Positions 55,322-63,751 of a DNA stretch of 64,000 nucleotides are shown in pieces. The notes under the pieces were generated by a model, which did no database searches, was not told the DNA's origin, and worked only from the letters and a program-made list of their open reading frames with translations. The stretch's first letter is position 1. The number at the start of each line of letters is the position of its first letter. The stretch lies in NCBI RefSeq assembly GCF_009856625.1, contig NZ_CP047241.1, positions 4,278,001 to 4,342,000 of the forward strand, written 5' to 3'. This DNA comes from Aquitalea denitrificans (GTDB lineage: Bacteria; Pseudomonadota; Gammaproteobacteria; Burkholderiales; Chromobacteriaceae). A program made the translations under genes and the position numbers.

Positions 55322-56430
55322 CAGTGACTCCTCTGCAGGAACATCCGGTAAGCCAGCAACAAGGTGCCGGCAGCAATGGCCAACAGCGGCCACAGGTGTG
55401 GCCAGGCCTCGGCCAGGCCATAACCCTTCAGGAAGATGCCCTTGACGATGACGATGAAGTGGCTGAGCGGGTCCACCGCGCTGACCATTCGCAGCGGCAA
55501 GGGCATGTTTTCCACCGGGGCCATGTAGCCGGACAAAATCACCGCGGGCGACATGAAGGCAAACGAGCCCAGAAATGCCTGCTGCTGATTGCTGCTGAGG
55601 GCGGAAATCAGCAGGCCGAAACCCACCAGCGACAGCCCGTAACACAGCATGGAAACCAGCAGCAACCACACCGTGCCGCTGAACGGCACCTGGTAAACCC
55701 ATACCGCGGCAGCGGCAATGATGCAGCCTTGCACCAGCGCCACCAGCATGCCGGGCAGCGCCTTGCCGGCCATGATGTAGGCCGGGGTCAGCGGCGACAC
55801 CAGCAGTTGCTCGAAGGTGCCTTCTTCGCGCTCGCGTGCCAGCGACAGCGCGGTCACCATCAGGCAGCCGATGGTGGTGATGATGGCCACTAGGCTGGGC
55901 AGCACGAACCAGCGGTATTCCAGATTGGGGTTGTACAGGTTCTGCACCAGCAGCCGAGCCGGTGCGGCTTGCCGACTGCGCTCGGCGGCATATTGCTGCA
56001 CCACTTGCAGCGCGTAGCCATAGGCAATCTGCGCGCTGTTGCTGCGCCGCCCATCGATAATGGCCTGCGCCGTCACGCCCTGGCCGCTGGCCAGCCGGCG
56101 CGAGAAATCCTGCGGCAGGCTGATGGCCAGCAAGGCCTGTTGCCGGTCTATCACCTGCTGCATGTCTTGCTGGCTGTGCAGCATCAGCACTTGCGGAAAG
56201 GCCTGGGTGGCAGCCAAACGTTGCACCAGCTCGATGGAAGCAGCGCCGCCATCCTGATTGAATACAGCCAGCGTGCTGTTTTTCACTTCCAGCGTGGCGG
56301 CAAACGGAAACAGCAGCAGTTGCAGCAGCACCGGGGCGATCAGCAGGCGGCGGCTTTGCGGGGTGCGCAGCAGCGCCTGCATTTCCTTGCGGATCAGGGT
56401 GAGCAGACGTTGCCACATCTCAGTTGCCAT
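55321..56430 (-). CDS. ABC-2 type exporter permease (YbhR-like)
   Basis: The 369-residue permease has an N-terminal helix, a long exported domain (about 45-175), then five hydrophobic segments with AREREEGTFEQLLVSPLTP, the mark of ABC-2 exporters. It pairs with the next permease upstream. It overlaps that gene by 11 bases and the channel gene by one. A second in-frame ATG at 56418 may be the true start. Confidence 0.93.
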   Translation of the reverse strand: MATEMWQRLLTLIRKEMQALLRTPQSRRLLIAPVLLQLLLFPFAATLEVKNSTLAVFNQDGGAASIELVQRLAATQAFPQVLMLHSQQDMQQVIDRQQALLAISLPQDFSRRLASGQGVTAQAIIDGRRSNSAQIAYGYALQVVQQYAAERSRQAAPARLLVQNLYNPNLEYRWFVLPSLVAIITTIGCLMVTALSLAREREEGTFEQLLVSPLTPAYIMAGKALPGMLVALVQGCIIAAAAVWVYQVPFSGTVWLLLVSMLCYGLSLVGFGLLISALSSNQQQAFLGSFAFMSPAVILSGYMAPVENMPLPLRMVSAVDPLSHFIVIVKGIFLKGYGLAEAWPHLWPLLAIAAGTLLLAYRMFLQRSH

Positions 56431-57544
56431 CCAGTCGGCGCGGTGTCCGCCAGGCAGTCAGGCCCAGCCAGAAGGCGGCGGACAGCAGCAGAAACAGCAG
56501 GTTGATCAGCAAGACCGGCCAGATTTCACCAGCCTGGAAAAGTGTCTGCAAGGCGCTGACAAAATAGCGCGCCGGAATCAAGTAAGTCACCGCCTGTACC
56601 GCCAGCGGCATGCTGCGGATTTCAAACACGAAACCGGACAGCATGATGGCGGGCAGGAAGGCCGCGGTCAGCGCAAACTGCGCGGCAATGAACTGGTTGC
56701 GCGTGGTGGTGGACAGCAACAGGCCCAGGCCCAGCGCGCTACCCAGAAACAGGCTGGTGACCACAAACAGCACCCACAGCGAACCGCGCAGCGGCACACC
56801 CATCACCAGGGTAGCCACCAGCACACACATGCCCATGGCAGCCATGCCCAGCAGGTAGTAGGGGATGATTTTGGACAGCAGTAATTCGCTGCGGGTGACC
56901 GGGGTGGATAGCAGTGCCTCCATGGTGCCGCGCTCCCACTCGCGTGCCACCACCAGCGAGGTGAGCAGCGCGCCGATGATGGTCATGATCACCGAGATGG
57001 AGCCGGGCACCAGATAATTGCGGCTCACCGTGGTGGGGTTGAACCAGTAACGCGGCTGCACGGTCAGCGTGGCCGCAGGGGGCTGGCCATTCTGGCGCTG
57101 GTTCAGCCACAGCTGGAATACCCCTTGCACATAGCTGGCAACAAAATTGGCGGTATTGGGTTCGGCCCCGTCGGTCAACAACTGGATGGCGGCGGCGCCC
57201 TGACCCTGCCTGACCCTGGCGGAAAAATCGCTGCGCAGGATCACCACCCCGCGCACCTCGCCCGCCTGCAATTGCTGACGCATGGCGGACTCGGAAGTGG
57301 ACAAGCTGGCGGCGATATAGGGCGAGGCTTGCAGCGTTTGCACCAGGCGGCTGGCTTCTGCGCCGCCATCCTGCTGCACAATGCCCAGTCGCACCCGGTT
57401 GGCATCCAGATTGATGCCATAGCCGTAGATGAACAGCAGCAACACCGGCAGCACGAAGGCAATCAGGATGCTGCTGGGGTCGCGCACGATCTGGTAGCTT
57501 TCCTTGCGGCACAGCGCAGTCAGGCGACGCAGGCTGATGCTCAT
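56420..57544 (-). CDS. ABC-2 type exporter permease (YbhS-like)
   Basis: The 374-residue permease has the same plan as its neighbour: one helix near residues 25-45, an exported domain, then five hydrophobic segments and VVAREWERGTMEALLSTPVT. The ATG overlaps the stop of the ATPase gene as ATGA, with GGGAGG upstream. With YbhR-like, YbhF-like and YbhG-like genes it forms one transporter. Confidence 0.93.
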   Translation of the reverse strand: MSISLRRLTALCRKESYQIVRDPSSILIAFVLPVLLLFIYGYGINLDANRVRLGIVQQDGGAEASRLVQTLQASPYIAASLSTSESAMRQQLQAGEVRGVVILRSDFSARVRQGQGAAAIQLLTDGAEPNTANFVASYVQGVFQLWLNQRQNGQPPAATLTVQPRYWFNPTTVSRNYLVPGSISVIMTIIGALLTSLVVAREWERGTMEALLSTPVTRSELLLSKIIPYYLLGMAAMGMCVLVATLVMGVPLRGSLWVLFVVTSLFLGSALGLGLLLSTTTRNQFIAAQFALTAAFLPAIMLSGFVFEIRSMPLAVQAVTYLIPARYFVSALQTLFQAGEIWPVLLINLLFLLLSAAFWLGLTAWRTPRRLDGN

Positions 57545-59292
57545 GTGGCCTCCCGCAATTGGTCGTCACGCTCCACCAGCGCGATGAAGGCGTCTTCCAT
57601 GCCGGGATCGGGCAGGGCCGGGCTGGCCACCATGGCCTTGAGTGCATCCGGGGTGCCGCTGGCAATCATGCGGCCGCGGTACACCAGCCCGATGCGGTCG
57701 CAATATTCTGCTTCGTCCATGAAGTGGGTGGTCACCATCACCGTGACACCCTTGTCCACCAGGCCGTTGATATGACTCCAGAATTCACGGCGGCTGACCG
57801 GGTCCACCCCCGACGTTGGTTCATCCAGAAACAGCAGCGGCGGCTGATGCATCAGCGCGCAGGCCAGCGCCAGCCGCTGCTTGAAGCCCAGCGGCAGTTC
57901 TCCGGCATTCATGGCGAGGAAGGGCTGCAAGGCAAATACCCGCACCATGTCAGCCACTGCCGCCCGCTGGCGCGCGCCGGACAGGCCATAGATGCCGGCG
58001 AAAAACGCCAGGTTCTGCGCCACGCTGAGGTTGCTGTACAGGGCAAATTTCTGCGCCATATAGCCAATTTGCTGCCGCGCCTGGCTGGCGGACTTTTTCA
58101 GGTCCAGCCCCATCACCCGTGCCGCGCCACTGCTTACCGGCAACAGGCCGCACATCATCTTGAAGGTGGTGGATTTGCCCGCGCCATTGGGGCCGAGCAA
58201 GCCGAAGATTTCGCCACGGCGGATGCGGAAATCCACATGATCGGTGGCGACAAAATCACCAAAACGACGGGTGAGCTGTTCCGCCACGATGACGGCGTCG
58301 GCATCCACCCCATCCGGCAATCGCGCTGGCGGCATGTGTTCGGTCAGCGGTGAATCGCCACCCGGCCCGCCACCCAGCAAATCGATGAAGGCATCTTCCA
58401 GCCGTGGCTTGACTGCCTGCAAGCTGGCATCGGGACCGGCGTCCAGACTGGCAAGATCCGGCAGCTCTCCTGCCGTGCGCAACACCAGCCGCACGGCATG
58501 GCCTTGCAAGGCACCGTCGATCACCTGTGGACAACGCAGTGCGCGGCGCAATACCTGACGACGGTTGCCGGCAATGCCCTGCAACAACAGGCTGCGGCCC
58601 TGCATGCTGTCCATCAGCGCCTGCGGGCTGCCACTGTATTGCAGCCGGCCTTCGTGCATCAGCAGCACTTGGCCGCACAGCTCGGCCTCGTCGAGATAGG
58701 AGGTACTCCACAGCACGGCCATGCCGCCATCGGCCAGACTGCTGACCATGCGCCACAGCTCGCGGCGCGAGATGGGATCCACCCCGACACAGGGTTCGTC
58801 CAGCAACAGGATGCGCGGCGAACCCAGCAAGGTGCAGGCCAGGCCCAGTTTCTGTTTCATGCCGCCGGACAATTTGCCGGCCAGCCGTGTGGTAAAGCGC
58901 GCCAGATCGGTAAACGCCAGCAGGCGTGCAAAGCTTTCTGCCCGCGCCGCGCCGGTGACACCACGCAGATCGGCATACAAGGTGAGGTTTTCCAGCACGG
59001 TAAGGTCTTCGTACAGGCCGAATTTTTGCGGCATATAGCCCAGTTGCAGGCGCAATGTGTCCCCCGCTGTCACCGGGTCCAGCCCTTCCACCTGCAAGCT
59101 GCCGCTGTCAGGCTTGAGCAAGCCGGCCATCAGCCGCAGCAGGGTGGTCTTGCCGGCACCATCCGGCCCCACCAGCCCGGTAATCACCCCGCGGCGGATG
59201 TCCGCACTCAGCTCGCACAGCGCCGGCCGCCCGGCAAAGGCGTGGCTGACTGCCTGCAGGCGGATGGCGATGTCGCCCGCTGGCGTGCTCAT
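57541..59292 (-). CDS. Tandem ATP-binding subunit of ABC exporter (YbhF-like)
   Basis: The 583-residue protein has two ABC domains in one chain. The first has Walker A GPDGAGKTT (about residues 36-44) and signature LSGGMKQK; the second has GPNGAGKST (about 365-373) and a changed signature, LPLGFKQR, as known for YbhF. It powers the two permeases. The ATG at 59292 overlaps the membrane-fusion gene stop as ATGA; a longer frame to 59490 lies inside that gene. Confidence 0.94.
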   Translation of the reverse strand: MSTPAGDIAIRLQAVSHAFAGRPALCELSADIRRGVITGLVGPDGAGKTTLLRLMAGLLKPDSGSLQVEGLDPVTAGDTLRLQLGYMPQKFGLYEDLTVLENLTLYADLRGVTGAARAESFARLLAFTDLARFTTRLAGKLSGGMKQKLGLACTLLGSPRILLLDEPCVGVDPISRRELWRMVSSLADGGMAVLWSTSYLDEAELCGQVLLMHEGRLQYSGSPQALMDSMQGRSLLLQGIAGNRRQVLRRALRCPQVIDGALQGHAVRLVLRTAGELPDLASLDAGPDASLQAVKPRLEDAFIDLLGGGPGGDSPLTEHMPPARLPDGVDADAVIVAEQLTRRFGDFVATDHVDFRIRRGEIFGLLGPNGAGKSTTFKMMCGLLPVSSGAARVMGLDLKKSASQARQQIGYMAQKFALYSNLSVAQNLAFFAGIYGLSGARQRAAVADMVRVFALQPFLAMNAGELPLGFKQRLALACALMHQPPLLFLDEPTSGVDPVSRREFWSHINGLVDKGVTVMVTTHFMDEAEYCDRIGLVYRGRMIASGTPDALKAMVASPALPDPGMEDAFIALVERDDQLREAT

Positions 59293-60266
59293 GGCTGGGC
59301 CAGCTTTACCGTTACCGGCATGCCCTGACGCAAGGCGGCATCCGGCTGGGAGACGATCACGCGCAGACGGTAAACCTGGGCGGTGCGCAGGTCGGCGGTT
59401 TCCACATTCTTGGGAGTGAATTCCGCCGTGGGCGAGACAAAGCCCACTACGGCGGCATAGGGCTGGCTGCGCCCGTCGCGATATACCCACACCTTACGCC
59501 CCGGCTGGGTCTGGCCCAACTGGGTTTCAGCCACATAGGCGCGCACCCACACCGGCCGGGTGAGCGACAGGGTCAGGGTGCTGGCACCGGCTGCCAGCAT
59601 GCTGCCCGGCTCCAGCACCCGGGTGAGGATGATGCCGTCCGACGGTGCGCTCAGCACGGTATCGGCCAGTTGCAGCCGGGCGCTGGCCAGCTGGGCTTCG
59701 GCCCGTTTCACATTGGCGTCCACTTCGGCCACTTCCTGCGGCCGGTAGCCCTTGCTCAGTGCCTGGTATTGCTGCTGCGCGGCCTGATACTGCGCTTGCG
59801 CCTGCTCATGGGCGGAGCGGGCGGCATCCAGCGCCTTCACCGCTGCGGCACCGCTGCCGGCCAGTTCCTGTTGCCGCTGCCAGGCGGCATTGGCATCGGT
59901 CAGCACGGCCTGGCGGGCATCCAGCGTGGCGCGGGCCTGCGCCACATCTTCCGCCCGATAACCCTGATGCATCAGCGATTGCCGCGCCTTGAGCGCCAAC
60001 AGCGCCGCTTCGGCATCGGCCACGGCATTGCGCTGCGGTGCGTCGTCCAGCCGGGCCAGTACCTGCCCGGCCTTCACCGTTGCGCCTTCGTCCACCAGCA
60101 CTTGCTGCAAGCGGCCTCCAACACGAAATGACAAATTCACCTCGCGGATATCCACATTGCCGGACAGCACCAGCGCATCTGCGCCCTTGTCCTGTTGCCC
60201 GTACCAGATGCCTGCGGCCAGCAGCCCCAACACCAGCAGCCCCGCCACCATGCGTTTCTTGTTCAT
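59289..60266 (-). CDS. Periplasmic membrane-fusion protein (HlyD/YbhG-like)
   Basis: The 325-residue adaptor has an N-terminal anchor (residues 6-22), a lipoyl-like segment (GNVDIREVNLSFRVGG, then VDEGATVKAGQVLARLD), a long Q/A-rich coiled hairpin (about 80-205) and the closing barrel. It links the ABC pump to the NodT-like channel. The ATG overlaps the regulator gene stop (TAATG). Confidence 0.94.
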   Translation of the reverse strand: MNKKRMVAGLLVLGLLAAGIWYGQQDKGADALVLSGNVDIREVNLSFRVGGRLQQVLVDEGATVKAGQVLARLDDAPQRNAVADAEAALLALKARQSLMHQGYRAEDVAQARATLDARQAVLTDANAAWQRQQELAGSGAAAVKALDAARSAHEQAQAQYQAAQQQYQALSKGYRPQEVAEVDANVKRAEAQLASARLQLADTVLSAPSDGIILTRVLEPGSMLAAGASTLTLSLTRPVWVRAYVAETQLGQTQPGRKVWVYRDGRSQPYAAVVGFVSPTAEFTPKNVETADLRTAQVYRLRVIVSQPDAALRQGMPVTVKLAQP

Positions 60267-60907
60267 TACGCCAGCTCCCTGGCACTGAGGCCCTTGAGCG
60301 CCCAGTGCAATCTTTGCTGCAAATGTTCCGGTTCCAGCGCATAGCTGGCCAAACCCTGCTCCAGCAGCGTGGGCAGGATGTGCTTGCCGCTGCTCAGCTG
60401 CTGCAATAGCACCGGGAAGCCCAGTGCCGACATCAAATACATCAGTTGGTGCAAGGGCGGAGCCTGACATAGCTGGCCGGCCTGTTGCGCCTCGCTCAGG
60501 CATTGCAATAACAACTGCGGATGACGCGGTGCCAGATTGCGGATGAATTCCACCGCCGCCACCTCGCCCGAGCCGGCATCCAGCAGCAACTGGCTGATCA
60601 CCCCGCCCTCGGCCCTGGCAAAAGCCACCAGCTGCAACAGCATGGCCGACAGGCGGTCCAGCGGCTCACCCTGCTGCTGCAGGCTGTCCTGCAATTGCCG
60701 GTATAGCGGCGCATACCACAGCTCCAGCAGCATGCTGACAAATTGTTGGCGGTTGCCAAAGTGGTAGACAAAACTACCGGGATTCACCTCGGCCTGCTGG
60801 CAAATACCCCGTACGGTCAACTGGCGCAGGCCATACTGGCGCAAGTGCTGCAAGCCATGTTCCAGCAACAGGACGCGGGTGGGGTGAGGATTGGTTTCGC
60901 GCTTCAT
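60266..60907 (-). CDS. TetR-family regulator of the exporter operon
   Basis: The 213-residue product has a TetR helix-turn-helix (residues 10-56, LTVRGICQQAEVNPGSFVYHFGN split by the turn) and a ligand domain after residue 60. It is the first gene of the operon TetR-HlyD-ATPase-permease-permease-channel, all overlapping. A matching palindrome lies just upstream, so it probably represses its own operon until a ligand binds. This order equals the E. coli ybiH-ybhGFSR set. Confidence 0.9.
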   Translation of the reverse strand: MKRETNPHPTRVLLLEHGLQHLRQYGLRQLTVRGICQQAEVNPGSFVYHFGNRQQFVSMLLELWYAPLYRQLQDSLQQQGEPLDRLSAMLLQLVAFARAEGGVISQLLLDAGSGEVAAVEFIRNLAPRHPQLLLQCLSEAQQAGQLCQAPPLHQLMYLMSALGFPVLLQQLSSGKHILPTLLEQGLASYALEPEHLQQRLHWALKGLSARELA

Positions 60908-60915
60908 GCTGCTAA

Positions 60916-60933
60916 TTTATACATGTGTATAAA
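60916..60933. promoter_or_regulatory. Operator of the TetR-controlled exporter operon
   Basis: TTTATAC-ATGT-GTATAAA is a perfect 7-bp dyad that begins nine bases upstream of the regulator ATG. TATAAA inside it is also the best -10 box, with TTGCTT or TTGCCA as possible -35, so binding would block transcription. Confidence 0.65.
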
Positions 60934-61031
60934 AATGGCAAAGCAAGATATTGGAATAATTGATGCAAGACAGGAAATGGCCGGTCAGGCGTGGCGGGCA
61001 GGCAACAGCAGGCCGCAGCCGGCCCACTGCA

Positions 61032-62288
61032 TCAGTCAGGCAGATGCGCCTGCAGTAACTGGACAATACGCTGGCTGGCACCACGATGCGCTGCCGTAAA
61101 CGCCAGCGCGGCGCTGTGCATCTGCTGACGACGGGCATCGTCCTGCAACAGCTCAAGTGCCTGCTGCACCAGCGCGGCGGCATCCGCCACTTGCAAGGCA
61201 GCGCCTGCCTGCAGCGCCAATTCACTGGCCTGGGCAAAATTGAACATGGACGGGCCAAACAAGACCGGCAGGCCGAGGCTGGCCGGCTCGATCAGGTTCT
61301 GCCCCCCCAGCGGCAACAGGCTGCCGCCGACAAAAGCCACATCGGCACAGCCGTAATAGGCAAACAGCTCGCCCATGCTGTCGCCCAGCCACACGCGGGT
61401 AGCAGCAGCAATCTTGCTGTTGTCGCTGCGCCGCTGCACGGCAAAGCCCATGTCCTGTGCCAGCGCGGCCACGCTGTCGAAGCGTTCCGGGTGACGCGGC
61501 ACCAGCAGCAGCAGGGTATTGCCCACCTCGGCCTGTTGCCAGGCCTGCAGGATCAGCTGTTCCTCGCCATCGCGCGTACTGGCGCAAATGAATACCGGAC
61601 GGCTGCCTATACGCTGGCGAAACTGCGCTGCCAGCTCGGCCATGGCGGCTGGCGGGGTGAAATCGTACTTGGTATTGCCACAGACTTGCGGGGAAACAGC
61701 GCCCAATTGCTGCAAACGTTCGGCATCTTGCTGGCTTTGCGCAGCAATGGCCGTCAAATCACGCAAGGCCGGGCCAATCAGCCCCTGAATGCGACGATAG
61801 CCGCGCAGCGATTTTTCCGACAGCCGCGCATTGGCCAGAAATACCGGTACGCCCTGCTGGCGCGCCGCATGCAGCAGATTGGGCCACAGCTCGGTTTCCA
61901 TCAGCACACCAAAGCGTGGCTGCCACACGGCCAGAAAATCCCGCACCGCGCCGGGATAGTCGTAAGGCAGATAACGCACTTCGGCATCCGGATACAGCTG
62001 GCGTGCGGTATCGCGGCCGGTGGGAGTCATCTGGGTCAGCAGCAAGGGCACATCCGGCCAGCGTTGGCGAATGGCCTGGATCAAGGGCAAGGCGGCACGG
62101 GTTTCGCCCACCGATACCGCATGAATCCAGATCGCGCCAGTGGCTTGAGGCTGGAGAGCCTCGCCGAAACGCTCGTCCCAGTGCTGCAGATAGGCCGGGG
62201 CCTTGCGCGCGCGTTTTTTCAGATAACGGCGGATCAGCGGCGTGGCCGCCCACCACAGCAAGGAATACAGCCCGCGCCGCCAGTTCAT
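61032..62288 (-). CDS. waaA: 3-deoxy-D-manno-octulosonic acid transferase
   Basis: The 418-residue membrane-anchored enzyme adds Kdo to lipid A precursor. It has an N-terminal hydrophobic anchor, IWIHAVSVGE (about residues 53-62), TQMTPTGRDTA, ETELWPNLL, the KYDF acceptor region and C-terminal GGSLLPLGGQNLIEPA for CMP-Kdo. The ATG at 62288 overlaps the waaC stop (ATGCAATGA), so the two are coupled. Whether it adds one or two Kdo cannot be told. Confidence 0.95.
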   Translation of the reverse strand: MNWRRGLYSLLWWAATPLIRRYLKKRARKAPAYLQHWDERFGEALQPQATGAIWIHAVSVGETRAALPLIQAIRQRWPDVPLLLTQMTPTGRDTARQLYPDAEVRYLPYDYPGAVRDFLAVWQPRFGVLMETELWPNLLHAARQQGVPVFLANARLSEKSLRGYRRIQGLIGPALRDLTAIAAQSQQDAERLQQLGAVSPQVCGNTKYDFTPPAAMAELAAQFRQRIGSRPVFICASTRDGEEQLILQAWQQAEVGNTLLLLVPRHPERFDSVAALAQDMGFAVQRRSDNSKIAAATRVWLGDSMGELFAYYGCADVAFVGGSLLPLGGQNLIEPASLGLPVLFGPSMFNFAQASELALQAGAALQVADAAALVQQALELLQDDARRQQMHSAALAFTAAHRGASQRIVQLLQAHLPD

Positions 62289-63244
62289 TGCATGTCCTTG
62301 CGCGCCAGCAAGGCCTGATACACCGCATCCACTGTCGGACACTGGCCGATATTGCCCAGATTGGTGGCCCAGGGGGTTTCCACCACCCCGGTCTTGCCGG
62401 GGTCGGTATCGGTGTAGATGGCCACCAGCGGCACATTCAGGGCATTGGCCAGATGACACAGACCGGTATCCACGCCGATGACGGCGCGGGCATGGCCCAG
62501 TAATCCGCAAGCCTCTACCAGATTCATGCGTGGTGCCACCATGGCCTGCGGCATGGCAGCGGCCAGTCGCGCTGCGCGCTGCTGTTCGGCAGCATTGCCC
62601 CAGGGAATGATCAGTTGCAGACCATGTTGTGCAGCAAGCTGTTCACCCAGCGCAATCCAGTGTTGTTCCGGCCACTCCTTGGAGGCACGGCTGGTGGCAT
62701 GCAGCAGCACGGCGTATTCGCCTTGCGGCAACCAGTCCGGTCGGGCTGCCGCAGGTACGCCAAAACATGGGCTGCCCTGCGGTTGGTAACCGAATACCTT
62801 GGCCAGCAGCAAGCGGCAGCGTTCCACTGCCGACAGCGACCAGTCCACCCGGTGGGTCTTGTCATACAGCAGGCAGGCCAGCGGTTCGCGAATGCTGTGG
62901 CGGTCATAGCCGGTAAGCGGCGCACCGCTGAACTTGGCTGGTACTGCACTTTTCAGCAACCCCTGACAATCCACCACCAGATCCCATTGCGTGGCGCGCA
63001 GCTTCTGGCGCACGGCTTTCATTTCAGCCCAACAGGCTGGCGACAGCAGCTTTTTGCGCCAGCGTCGCCATGCCAAAGGAATCACGTCATCCACCGCCGG
63101 GTGTAAACGGGGAATGTCGGCGAAATTTTCTTCGGCCAGCCAGCTGATCCTGAGATTGGGGTAGTGCGTCTTGAGCTCGGTGATGGCTGGCCAGGTGTGG
63201 ATAAGGTCGCCCATCGACGAGGTACGCACAATCAGTACGTTCAT
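62285..63244 (-). CDS. waaC: Lipopolysaccharide heptosyltransferase I
   Basis: The 319-residue GT9 enzyme adds the first heptose to Kdo in the LPS inner core. Marks are VLIVRTSSMGDLIHTWPA at the start, VVDCQGLLKSA, HATSRASKEWPEQHW and GVDTGLCHLANAL. I chose the start that gives MNVLIVRTSS; in-frame ATGs at 63247 and 63256 are alternatives. A DnaA-box sequence lies inside its first codons (63196-63204). Confidence 0.94.
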   Translation of the reverse strand: MNVLIVRTSSMGDLIHTWPAITELKTHYPNLRISWLAEENFADIPRLHPAVDDVIPLAWRRWRKKLLSPACWAEMKAVRQKLRATQWDLVVDCQGLLKSAVPAKFSGAPLTGYDRHSIREPLACLLYDKTHRVDWSLSAVERCRLLLAKVFGYQPQGSPCFGVPAAARPDWLPQGEYAVLLHATSRASKEWPEQHWIALGEQLAAQHGLQLIIPWGNAAEQQRAARLAAAMPQAMVAPRMNLVEACGLLGHARAVIGVDTGLCHLANALNVPLVAIYTDTDPGKTGVVETPWATNLGNIGQCPTVDAVYQALLARKDMQ

Positions 63245-63694
63245 CATGGCGCGCATTGTAACCGAGCTGCACTGAAGCCGCTGTGGTTAACCAGGTAAAT
63301 TCCGTGCGCAACAGATGTGGATAAGCAGCTGTGTATAATTCCGGCCATATTTATCCACAATCTGCCAGCCTGTCCGCCACCGGATTAATCCCAGTGCCAT
63401 CAACAGGGCAAGTTACTGATCACGCATGTGTTTTTTATGGTTATCAACAGAAAACCACGGCTCTCATTAGTCTCTTCATAATAAAATTCAGTTTAAGATA
63501 AACAAGGTAACTGCACAAAAATGGCCATTAACAGGCAGGCGTATTCAAGTCACTGACAGCATGTGGATAAACCAGGTCCAGCCAGAAAGGCTAAAGTTAT
63601 CCACAAATGCTCAGCATGCAGGAAGCAGGCTGCTCAACATGTTTTGATATCTCTTAAATTATTGAATAAACAAGTAAAAAGACACTTATCCACA
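63196..63694. other. Cluster of DnaA boxes; AT-rich gap
   Basis: Seven sites match the DnaA box TTATNCACA or its complement: 63196-63204, 63316-63324, 63330-63338 (TTATACACA type), 63351-63359, 63562-63570, 63597-63605 and 63686-63694. Near matches lie at 63282, 63441 and 63909. The gap 63245-63751 is AT-rich, with a stretch at 63640-63680 of mostly A and T beside the last box. No gene is seen in it. The set-up resembles an origin or a DnaA-titration site. Confidence 0.75.
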
Positions 63695-63751
63695 GATTTG
63701 GACTGCCTTCTACTAGTTTCTTCTATATACATATGGGAATAACAAGAAAAG

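Noticed and set aside
55322..56416. Upstream extension of the outer-membrane channel frame across the permease gene
   Set aside because: The lipoprotein signal and overlap with the permease stop fix the start at 55321; the extension is out of frame with a real gene.
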